From NCBI GenBank assembly GCA_964610505.1, contig CAZSXU010000007.1, positions 1 to 64,000 on the forward strand: 64,000 nucleotides of DNA. Reading direction: 5' to 3'. Source of the DNA: CAZSXU01 sp964610505. GTDB taxonomy: Bacteria; Arandabacterota; Arandabacteria; JAGLYR01. Both the position numbers and the translations under genes were made by a program. The notes beneath the pieces were generated by a model that did not search any database, was not told the DNA's origin, and saw only the letters and a program-made list of their open reading frames with translations. Of the stretch, positions 1 through 7,469 are shown one piece after another. The first letter of the stretch is position 1. Each line of letters opens with the position of its first letter.

Positions 1-763
1 CAAGCCGCGTCGCGCAAAGCTCGGATGCGTAGACGATGGCGAAGGGGATGTAGAGTTTGTTGATGTAGAGTAATGCTAGAACAACTGTACCAAGGGTGAT
101 CCAAAACAGCTGAGGGATTAGCCAACGAAAGTTCCGCCACCATGTTATTCGGATGCTAGCACCCATGTCCACTGACAGAGGTACCGCCACAATACATGAG
201 CTGACTAGCAGGAAAGCTGCCGCGCTCACTCCCACCCAGGCGATCATGGCTAGCAAGGCAGCCGGGGAGGTGACGACGCTGATCTGTATTCCACTAACGT
301 ACAATACAATACCCGAGGATGCGACAGCGAGAACTCTCTGCCCGATGTTGAATAACGGGGACCAGCTCCCTAGGAATCTCCTCGGTGGCGTTGCCTCTTG
401 AGAGCCGCCCCTAGCTGTATTTCTTGACGTGATCTTGCGCAGCGGAATCATGCGCATTCTGGACAAGCCACGTCTATTCATGAGCACGAATACACTTGCT
501 TGGAGTGCTACTAGGCATACAGTGAAGCCGAGTCCCATGGAAAGCAGACATGCCAGGCAGGTGCCCAAAGCAGCAGTGTAGGATGGGCCCCGTGTACCTG
601 TTCGCACAGGAATTGAAACTGGTAGTAATAGGAGGGCAGCCCAAACGAGACCGTCTGATGTGAGAAAGACAGCCGGGTTTAACGCAAATGCAGATGCTGC
701 TGTGGCGAGACCTCCGCCGGATACCACAAGGCAGACTGTCTTCTTCAGACGCGTTGATCTCAA
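1..763 (-). CDS. Polytopic membrane protein, 3' end beyond window
   Basis: The minus strand stays open from about base 825 to the left edge, so the gene runs off the window; at least 254 residues are encoded here. I chose the TTG at 763 because an AGGGA-type ribosome-binding site lies about 6 bases upstream of it. The product is strongly hydrophobic, with several candidate membrane segments: around residues 12-30, 35-50, 80-110, 155-175, 180-205 and again near the left edge. They are separated by short Arg-rich loops. I do not recognise the family. The hydrophobic N-terminal half could be the membrane anchor of a sensor or phosphohydrolase whose catalytic part lies outside, but that is only a guess. 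Base composition is AT-richer than the housekeeping genes further right. Confidence 0.6.
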   Translation of the reverse strand, partial: MRSTRLKKTVCLVVSGGGLATAASAFALNPAVFLTSDGLVWAALLLLPVSIPVRTGTRGPSYTAALGTCLACLLSMGLGFTVCLVALQASVFVLMNRRGLSRMRMIPLRKITSRNTARGGSQEATPPRRFLGSWSPLFNIGQRVLAVASSGIVLYVSGIQISVVTSPAALLAMIAWVGVSAAAFLLVSSCIVAVPLSVDMGASIRITWWRNFRWLIPQLFWITLGTVVLALLYINKLYIPFAIVYASELCATRL

Positions 764-1370
764 TTTAGATCCCTGAGTCGTGGTCTGCGTGCTCTCAAGA
801 TTGCGAAAGACACTCTCCCGCGACTTCTATATCGGCAAGGTTTGCGCGGATCTGTTGCCCTCTCTGGGCGACATGGAAGCTTTTGGGGAAGGAATAGCTC
901 TGTAGGAAAGGATCAGGAATTGAAAAAAACAACGGCATCCCGGACAAGGATGCCGTTGTTATCGGCTATGTTAGTCTAGTGCGGGGCACTCGACTAGTAC
1001 CAAATGTCAAAATGCAAAGCAATGAACCACGTCCAGACACTCGCCAACATCACCACACCTCCCGATGCAGAGGATGCAATAGTAGAATTGCCGCTACCAC
1101 CCTACCCAACACTTAGAATAGCAGAAACCCCCAAAACTGTCAATTCTTTTTTAGAATTGACCAGTCTTTCCCACTTCCTCCCACCTAACGCGAGGTACGA
1201 TAGTGTCTTGCGGGTTTGTACCCAATCCTTCCACCCTGCAGTATAGCACATTTCCCCAAGAACGGCAACCCTCATTTTCTTGAGTGGAAGGTTACGCACC
1301 CTCGCCTCAAGAAGATGCCCAATCCGGAACATGTCTCATGCCGACCGGCGTCTTTTTTTCAGCACGGGTC
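764..1370. other. Intergenic region without a supported gene
   Basis: This 600-base stretch has short open frames on both strands, but none has protein-like composition with a good ribosome-binding site. It holds a strong minus-strand terminator hairpin (923-960) and a 9-bp inverted repeat, GTCAATTCT/AGAATTGAC, at 1139-1161 with a five-T loop. Composition is AT-richer than the window average. A minus-strand frame of 76 codons (1102-1332) is the only candidate the terminator could serve. I do not consider it convincing. Confidence 0.4.
923..960 (-). terminator. Rho-independent terminator, minus strand
   Basis: A perfect 13-bp stem (928-940 with 948-960, AACAACGGCATCC and its complement) closes a 7-base loop. 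Read on the minus strand it is followed by a run of T residues (the A run at 923-929). It would end transcription coming leftward from 961 or beyond, where I see no convincing gene. It therefore insulates the membrane protein at 1-763 or marks a lost gene. Confidence 0.75.
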
Positions 1371-1399
1371 TTGACAGGAACCCACCGTGATGGTACGAT
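1371..1399 (+). promoter_or_regulatory. Sigma70-type promoter of the BlaI-like repressor
   Basis: TTGACA (1371-1376) and TACGAT (1394-1399) are separated by 17 bases. The predicted transcription start near 1406 lies upstream of the repressor start at 1444. In BlaI/MecI systems the repressor binds a TACA/TGTA dyad over its own promoter. I do not see a clean dyad here, so autoregulation is inferred from the family only. Confidence 0.65.
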
Positions 1400-1443
1400 G
1401 GCACATGAAAAAAACTTTTCATTCAATCCCGGGCGGACTCCAA

Positions 1444-1830
1444 ATGGAAGGACCTACCCAGTCATATCTCAGTCGTCGAGAGCGAGAGATCATGGATGTC
1501 GTCTACAGTCTCGGCCAGGGGAGTGTGTCCGACATTGCCGCACGCATGGAGGACAACCCCGGCTACAACTCGGTGCGCGTCACGCTTGGCATCCTCGTAA
1601 AGAAAGGACATCTGAAACATCGGAAGGACGGCCGCCGTTATATCTACAGTCCCACGGTTCCAACCGAAGCGGCGTCTCGATCGGCGACGCGGAATCTGCT
1701 TAGGACCTTCTTCGGTGGATCGCCGTCCCGGGCGATCCTTGCGATGCTGGATGCTTCGTCCGACCGGCTTTCAAGGAAGCAGCTGGACGACATCACGGCT
1801 TGGCTTGAGAAGGTGAAGAAGGAGAAATGA
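1444..1830 (+). CDS. BlaI/MecI-family transcriptional repressor
   Basis: A 128-residue winged-helix protein of the BlaI/MecI (Penicillinase_R) family, which has this usual length. The N-terminal stretch LSRREREIMDVVY followed by GSVSDIAARM matches the DNA-binding helix-turn-helix, and a C-terminal helical dimerisation part follows. Longer in-frame starts at 1387 and 1405 fall inside or at the promoter, so ATG 1444 is preferred. The stop overlaps the start of the M56 protease gene (ATGATGATG at 1827), which indicates translational coupling. In the family, cleavage of the repressor by a BlaR1/MecR1 protease relieves repression. The partner here is the next gene, but its sensor part is not a penicillin-binding domain, so the signal is probably not a beta-lactam. 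Confidence 0.9.
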   Translation: MEGPTQSYLSRREREIMDVVYSLGQGSVSDIAARMEDNPGYNSVRVTLGILVKKGHLKHRKDGRRYIYSPTVPTEAASRSATRNLLRTFFGGSPSRAILAMLDASSDRLSRKQLDDITAWLEKVKKEK

Positions 1831-3914
1831 TGATGGATGCGTCTCTGTGGTCCGACATCCTTCTGCCCGTAGCGGAGCGCGGGTTCGATATCCTCGTAAA
1901 GGCATCCATCGTGCTTCTGGCCGCAGGGGCGACGACCACTCTCCTTCGCAGCCGGTCCGCAGCGGCGCGCTACGCCGTTTGGAGCGCGGCGTTGGGGACT
2001 CTGATTGCGCTCCCCTTGTTCTCCATGGTCCTGCCGCCCCTGCAGGTGGATGAAGCGGCCCGCGTCCCGGCCGCTCCGCCTCCGAGCCGCGACGTAGTCA
2101 GCGTGGAAGTCGTAAAGGCCGTTGAGTTCGCTCTTCCCTTCGAATCCGGCGATGCGGCCGACTTGCAGGCACGCGAACGAGACCTCTCCCCCTGGGTGGG
2201 AATCTCGGTGCCTTGGAGTATTCTTGCCGCAGTATGGTTCGCAGGGATTCTGATCATGCTGGTGCGCCTGACACTCCACGTCGTCTGCGTGAACCGAATC
2301 ACGGCGTTGGGGCGAACTGCCGACAGTCGCGCGATCTCCGGAATCGCGCGGCGCTGTGCCATGAGTCTCGGGATTCGCCGGCGCGTTCGAGTGATCTTTT
2401 CCGATGACAGCCGCATGCCGTTTTCGTGGGGTGTCGTGAGACCGGTGGTCATTCTCCCCTCGTCTGCAGAGGCGTGGCCGGAGGAACAGACGCACAGTGT
2501 TCTTCTACACGAGCTGGCGCATGTCGCACGCTGGGACTACCCGGTTCACCTTCTGATCGAGATCGCTCGGGCGCTCTACTGGCCTAATCCCCTGGTGTGG
2601 CTCGCCGCGCACCGGAGCGCCCTGGAGCGGGAAAGGGCCTGTGACGATTGCGCGCTGCGCTGCGGTACGCCGTCGGAAGCATATGCAACCCACCTGCTCG
2701 AAATCGCCCGTATGCAGGTCGAACAGTTTCCCCTCGGCGCTACGACCATGGCCGGAGAGCCGGGGTTGCTCGAGCGAATGCGATCCGTGCTCAATGAACG
2801 TCTGGACCGCTCGCCGCCGAAGCGCAGGTCGCTCCTTGCCGGCGCGTGTCTGACGCTGGTCGCCGTCGCTCCCCTGGCCGCTCTAGACCTCTTGGGAACC
2901 GAGCAACCTTGGGTGATTCCCACGGTCGAGGAACTTACCGATGATCTCTCCAATCACAACGACCTGGCGGTGCGTAGACGTGCGGCTTGGTGGCTCGGGG
3001 AGCATGAAGTTCGGAGCACCACAGGGGCGTTGATTGAGGCGCTCAACGACCCGTCGGCCGACGTGAGACTGGCGGCCGGATGGGCGTTGGGTGAGATCAA
3101 AGATCCGGAGACGGTTTCGTCTCTTGTCCGAGTGCTGGAGGATGATCCGGATCCGCGGGTCCGCGAGATGGCTGCTCTGGCACTGGGTGAGATCAACGAT
3201 CCGAGGGCTGTGGATCCGCTGGCAACGGCTTTCGATCGGGAGGAGAGCTTGCGCGGAGCCATCGTCTGGGCCTTGGGTGAAATCAGCGACGACCAGGCGA
3301 GAGCGGTTCGAGAGGCGGCATTTGCAGAGTGGGATCGGGCACCCTGGATGAATCAGGAGGTCTGGACCGGCGCGTTGGAAGACGGATCGGACTTCTCCGA
3401 AGACACGGAGGAGCTGCTCGAGTGGCTTCGAACGGGAGATTCGGAAGAGCGCCGCCTGATGGCATGGAACCTTGGTTTCCTGGGTGTCCTGGACGGCCTC
3501 GACACGGTCGAGCCCGTCGTCGACGGCTTGCTGGATGCGCTGCGTGATCCTTGCCCCGAAGTGCGGGCGGCGGCGATCTGGGCTCTGGACGAAATCAATC
3601 CATCGCGGTCCGTGCGGGCGCGCCGGGGGCAGGTGGACCGGAATCGTCTTCGCGAGAACCGCTTGAATCAACTCGGCTACTACCTGGTGTTCGCCGGGCA
3701 CACCGACCGCGCAATCGACGTGTTCCGGGCCAACGTGATGTTCCATCCGGAGTCCTGGAACTGCTACGACAGTCTGGGTGAAGCTTACGCGTTTCAGGGG
3801 GACATCGAGCAGTCGCTTGAATGCTACGAGAAGGCACTGGAATTGAATCCGGGGGATGAGAGAATCTCGCGGATCCTCGAAGAACTGAGGGAGCATCTCA
3901 GAAAGGACGCCTAG
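1827..3914 (+). CDS. M56 (BlaR1-like) membrane metalloprotease with HEAT and TPR repeats
   Basis: This 695-residue membrane protease probably pairs with the BlaI-like repressor. Membrane segments are visible near residues 21-40, 49-70 and 128-150. The zinc site HELAH is at 228-232, and the YWPNPLVW and ERERACDD family motifs follow; a fourth hydrophobic segment lies at 335-355. In BlaR1 the region after this helix is an extracellular penicillin-binding domain. Here it is replaced by HEAT repeats of the form AWWLGEH and LAALGWALGEI-like units (about 365-590), then TPR repeats (about 615-690) with CYDSLGEAY and CYEKALELNPG. The repeats probably sense or bind a protein partner outside the membrane. 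The nearby HEAT protein at 4114 is a paralogue of this sensor part. Family and zinc motif are certain; the signal is unknown. Confidence 0.88.
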   Translation: MMMDASLWSDILLPVAERGFDILVKASIVLLAAGATTTLLRSRSAAARYAVWSAALGTLIALPLFSMVLPPLQVDEAARVPAAPPPSRDVVSVEVVKAVEFALPFESGDAADLQARERDLSPWVGISVPWSILAAVWFAGILIMLVRLTLHVVCVNRITALGRTADSRAISGIARRCAMSLGIRRRVRVIFSDDSRMPFSWGVVRPVVILPSSAEAWPEEQTHSVLLHELAHVARWDYPVHLLIEIARALYWPNPLVWLAAHRSALERERACDDCALRCGTPSEAYATHLLEIARMQVEQFPLGATTMAGEPGLLERMRSVLNERLDRSPPKRRSLLAGACLTLVAVAPLAALDLLGTEQPWVIPTVEELTDDLSNHNDLAVRRRAAWWLGEHEVRSTTGALIEALNDPSADVRLAAGWALGEIKDPETVSSLVRVLEDDPDPRVREMAALALGEINDPRAVDPLATAFDREESLRGAIVWALGEISDDQARAVREAAFAEWDRAPWMNQEVWTGALEDGSDFSEDTEELLEWLRTGDSEERRLMAWNLGFLGVLDGLDTVEPVVDGLLDALRDPCPEVRAAAIWALDEINPSRSVRARRGQVDRNRLRENRLNQLGYYLVFAGHTDRAIDVFRANVMFHPESWNCYDSLGEAYAFQGDIEQSLECYEKALELNPGDERISRILEELREHLRKDA

Positions 3915-4113
3915 CATCGTGTGTTGGGTGGCCGTGGGGGTGGATCGATGTCCCTGTTGATGGTTCGCTCGGTGGATCGTGATCCCGCACTTGGCAAGGG
4001 CCTGTACGTCTCTGTCTCCGTGAGATAACGGCAATGGGGGAGTCACTCTTGGGATTGAGCGCGCCACGTACTGAAAAGAACTTTACATTTACTCCATCAA
4101 GGAGGTGGTCCCG

Positions 4114-4947
4114 GTGTTGTTCATTCTGAAGGCCCTGGTTGTATGTCTCATTTCGCTCGTCGTCGCGGCGTCGGACTGCTGTGAAACCCGCGCCGATCGG
4201 GGCGGATGGGAAGTCCCGTCCGTGGAAGAGCTGGTTGACTGTCTCGAAAACGACCACGACCCGGCAGTCCGCCAGCGAGCGGCCTGGTGGTTGGGGGAGC
4301 ACGAGAAAAAGAGCGCCGTGCCTGCTCTCGTCGAAGCCCTTGGCGACAACTCGGTCGGAGTCCGTCTCGTAGCGGCCTGGGCTCTCGGCGAGATCAAGAA
4401 CCGGCGGACAATCGATCCTCTGATCCGGAGTCTCCAGAAAGACCGCGACCCGTTCGTGCGCGAGATGGCGGCCCTGTCTCTTGGCGAAATCGAGAGCAGG
4501 AAGGCCGTCGATGCGCTCAATGAGGCCGCCGATAAGGACGCGGATCTGCGCGAACCCGTGCGATGGGCCCTGGGTGAAATTGAAGGCTGGGGGGATCGTT
4601 CCGTGTGGGCAGGACCCATGCAATCTGTGGTGTACGAAAAGGGGACCCGAGGGCGAATCCATGGGGTTCAGGTCCAGGGGCTTGAATACTCAAGCGATTC
4701 TCATGATCCGATTGAGGACTTGCTGAAGGATCTCCGGGATGGAGACGCGGAGAAGCGCCGAGAGGTCGCGTTCATTCTGGGCCTCATCGGTGTGGCCGAT
4801 GGCTTCGAATCGATCCGCGAAATAGAAGGGGTCGTGGACGGCCTGGCCGGAGCCCTTCGGGATCCAGCGCCCGAGGTCCGGGCGCGAGCGATTTGGTCGT
4901 TGGATGAGATCAACCCGTCTCGATCGAAGTACTGCGGCCGCCGGTAA
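4114..4947 (+). CDS. Secreted HEAT-repeat protein, paralogue of the M56 sensor domain
   Basis: A 277-residue protein with a hydrophobic N terminus (FILKALVVCLISLVVAAS), likely a signal peptide or anchor. HEAT/PBS-lyase-type repeats follow, with AWWLGEHE, AAWALGEIKN, MAALSLGEIE and AIWSLDEINPSRS. The repeat block aligns along its whole length with residues 365-600 of the preceding M56 protease, including the PxVEELxD lead-in and the DEINPSRS end. It therefore arose by duplication. GTG 4114 is preferred because AAGGAGGT at 4099-4106 gives 7-base spacing, whereas the longer GTG at 4105 overlaps that site. It could act as a decoy, ligand or co-sensor for the M56 protein, which is inference. Confidence 0.8.
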   Translation: MLFILKALVVCLISLVVAASDCCETRADRGGWEVPSVEELVDCLENDHDPAVRQRAAWWLGEHEKKSAVPALVEALGDNSVGVRLVAAWALGEIKNRRTIDPLIRSLQKDRDPFVREMAALSLGEIESRKAVDALNEAADKDADLREPVRWALGEIEGWGDRSVWAGPMQSVVYEKGTRGRIHGVQVQGLEYSSDSHDPIEDLLKDLRDGDAEKRREVAFILGLIGVADGFESIREIEGVVDGLAGALRDPAPEVRARAIWSLDEINPSRSKYCGRR

Positions 4948-5053
4948 TACGGGCGAAGATGGAGAAGCAGTTGAACACCTGGAACGGACCGCACCGCGAA
5001 GCATGGCGCCCCTGTAGTGACACGGTGGTCCGCAGCTACAGGGGGAGTGCGTC

Positions 5054-7342
5054 ATGGGTATTCATTTGCGTCGATGTGTAAAATCTTTTTCGGTAGGGGG
5101 CCTCACCCTGTGTCTGCTCGGGTGGGGGTCGGAACAGGGGCCGACAAGCGCTCTCGGGCAGATCAGTGGGTCCTCTCATAATAGGGGAGAGGGGACAGTC
5201 GAGGCCCCCTACGTTATTCCGCAGACCGAAGAGAGAATCCGGATCGATGGCGTCCTGGACGACGCGCCCTGGCAACGCGCTCGGGTCCTGGAACTCAACT
5301 ACGAACAGGAACCGGGCGAGAACATCGCGCCTCCCGTTGAGACGGAGGTGCTGTTGATCTGCGATCGGCAGCATCTCTTCGCCGCATTTCGATGCTACGA
5401 TCCGGATCCCTCCGCCATCCGCGCGTACCTGCTCGATCGTGACCACCTCGGTGGACAGGACGACTGGGTAGAGATCGTTCTGGACACTTTCAACGACGAG
5501 CGGCGGAGCTTCAATCTGTCCGTCAATCCTCTGGGCGTGCAGGACGATTACGTTGACACGGCCGGCGGAGGAGGAAGCTGGGACGGCATCTGGGACTCGG
5601 CAGGACGCGTCACCGATTGGGGCTATGCCGTGGAGATCGCCGTGCCCTTCAACCAGATCCGTTTCCAGCGAACTTCCGAGGAACAGGTGTGGGGGTTTGA
5701 CGCCGTCCGGCACTATCCCCGGAGCCAGGAACATCGGATCGGCCTGTTCCCTCGGGACCGCAGCAACAACTGCTATCTGTGCCAGGCGGTGAAGATTCGC
5801 GGATTTGTCGGGGTTTCTCCCGGAAAGAACGTCGAAGTCAACCCATCCGTGACCACGGTGCGGACGGATGCGCGCGATGCTCTGCCCGATGGCCCGTTCC
5901 GGACGGGGGACCAGGACACGGATGTCGGGTTGACCGCGCGGTGGGGCTGGACGCCGAATCTCACCCTCACCTCAACACTGAATCCCGATTTCAGCCAGGT
6001 TGAGGCGGACGCGATGCAGCTCGACATCAATGAGCCCTTCGCACTGTATTACTCCGAACGACGCCCGTTCTTCACGGAGGGTTCGGATTTCTTTGGCACG
6101 CTCAAGACGGCGATCCATACCCGAACCGTGCGGGAGCCCTTGTGGGGGATGAAGCTCAGCGGGAAGGAAGGGTCTCACACGATCGGCGCGTATGTCGTAG
6201 AAGACGATCGGACAAACCTGATTTTCCCGGGGAGTGAGAGTTCTGAAACCGCGTCGTTGGACATCGAATCGACGGCGTCCGTCTTTCGATACAAACGAGA
6301 TATCGGCAGCCGCTACACGCTGGGTGCTCTCGCGACGAACCGTGAAGCCGGTGACTACGCGAACCACCTGGCCGGGGTCGACGGCAACTTCCTGCTGACG
6401 AACACGGATCAGATTCAGATCCAGATCCTGGGTTCGCGCACACAGTATCCCGGGGACGTCGCAATGGCTCACGGCCAGCGCACGGGCCGCTTTGACGGCG
6501 GATTCGTTGCCCTCGAGTACGATCACGAAAGCCGTGGGACGGGCTGGTGGCTGGACTACGATCAGGTCGACACCGGATTCCGGGCCGATCTGGGATTCAT
6601 TCCGATGGTTGACTTCCGGAATGTCGAGGGCGGGATCCATCACAAGTGGTACGGCCCGGAGGGAGCCTGGTGGTATCGCTGTTGGCTGGGAAGCGAGGCC
6701 CACTACTACGAGGATCGCCGCGGCAGAGTTCTGGCGCGGGACGGTTCACTGTGGTTCTGCTACAGCGGGGCCCGTCAGTCCTGGCTGTCCCTCGAAGGTG
6801 GCCGGTCACGGGAAGCGTATGGAGACCTCGATTTCAATCTCACCTCCTACAGGGCGGATGGCGGATTCAGCCCCACGCGCCGGCTCCAGGTGAAACTCTA
6901 CACACGCTTCGGCAACCGGATTGACTATGCAAACGGCCGCGTCGGCCGGCGAGTCTATGTCGAGCCCTGGATCCGCTACCACTTCGGACGACACCTCAGT
7001 GTTGTCATGGATCTCACTTACGAGCGGTTGAATGTCGACGGGGGACGCCTCTACACGGCAAATGTCGGCGAGATCCGGGCCGTCTATCACATCAATGTGC
7101 GAACCTTCTTCCGGGCCATTCTTCAGTACCGCGACTACCAGTACAACCCGGGCCTGTATACGTTTGCCGTGGATCCAGAGGACCGGCGGTTCTTCACGGA
7201 GTTGCTGTTCTCGTACAAGATCAATCCGAGAACGGTCCTGTTCCTGGGGTATACCGACAATCACTACGGGACGCAGGATTACGGTCTGACGCAGAACGAT
7301 CGGACGTTTTTCGCAAAACTGGGATACGCGTGGGTTCTGTAA
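5054..7342 (+). CDS. DUF5916 outer-membrane protein with CBM9-like N-terminal domain
   Basis: A 762-residue secreted protein. A signal-like N terminus (residues 1-36) is followed by a carbohydrate-binding family 9-like domain, marked by RIDGVLDDAPW and ending near residue 210 with WGFDAVRH. The rest is DUF5916, a predicted outer-membrane beta barrel with alternating aromatic strands, the YYSERRPFFTEGSDFF motif around 330 and an aromatic-terminated C-terminal strand (AKLGYAWVL). The start has a GGGGGAG site 6 bases upstream. Such proteins are common in marine FCB and proteobacterial genomes, and their substrate is unknown. It is transcribed alone and converges on the oligopeptidase gene. Confidence 0.85.
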   Translation: MGIHLRRCVKSFSVGGLTLCLLGWGSEQGPTSALGQISGSSHNRGEGTVEAPYVIPQTEERIRIDGVLDDAPWQRARVLELNYEQEPGENIAPPVETEVLLICDRQHLFAAFRCYDPDPSAIRAYLLDRDHLGGQDDWVEIVLDTFNDERRSFNLSVNPLGVQDDYVDTAGGGGSWDGIWDSAGRVTDWGYAVEIAVPFNQIRFQRTSEEQVWGFDAVRHYPRSQEHRIGLFPRDRSNNCYLCQAVKIRGFVGVSPGKNVEVNPSVTTVRTDARDALPDGPFRTGDQDTDVGLTARWGWTPNLTLTSTLNPDFSQVEADAMQLDINEPFALYYSERRPFFTEGSDFFGTLKTAIHTRTVREPLWGMKLSGKEGSHTIGAYVVEDDRTNLIFPGSESSETASLDIESTASVFRYKRDIGSRYTLGALATNREAGDYANHLAGVDGNFLLTNTDQIQIQILGSRTQYPGDVAMAHGQRTGRFDGGFVALEYDHESRGTGWWLDYDQVDTGFRADLGFIPMVDFRNVEGGIHHKWYGPEGAWWYRCWLGSEAHYYEDRRGRVLARDGSLWFCYSGARQSWLSLEGGRSREAYGDLDFNLTSYRADGGFSPTRRLQVKLYTRFGNRIDYANGRVGRRVYVEPWIRYHFGRHLSVVMDLTYERLNVDGGRLYTANVGEIRAVYHINVRTFFRAILQYRDYQYNPGLYTFAVDPEDRRFFTELLFSYKINPRTVLFLGYTDNHYGTQDYGLTQNDRTFFAKLGYAWVL

Positions 7343-7350
7343 CTGCAGAG

Positions 7351-7378
7351 AATAGACAATAGAAAATGGACAATAGAT
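7351..7378. repeat. GACAATAG-type short repeats
   Basis: Copies of AATAGACAATAG and GGACAATAG lie between the convergent DUF5916 and oligopeptidase genes. The same octamer and its complement CTATTGTC recur many times at 54291-54660. The motif appears to be a short dispersed intergenic repeat of this genome. Confidence 0.5.
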
Positions 7379-7469
7379 CCCGGAGAAGAGCGTCGGGAGA
7401 ACGCACAGACCTGATGTCGCCTTGTCGCCCGGTCCCCTTGCGGCCAGGTCGCCTGGTCGCCGTGTCGAG

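Noticed and set aside
1004..1332. Two overlapping short open frames (+ 1004-1246 and - 1102-1332)
   Set aside because: Neither has a ribosome-binding site or protein-like composition, and they are antisense to each other.
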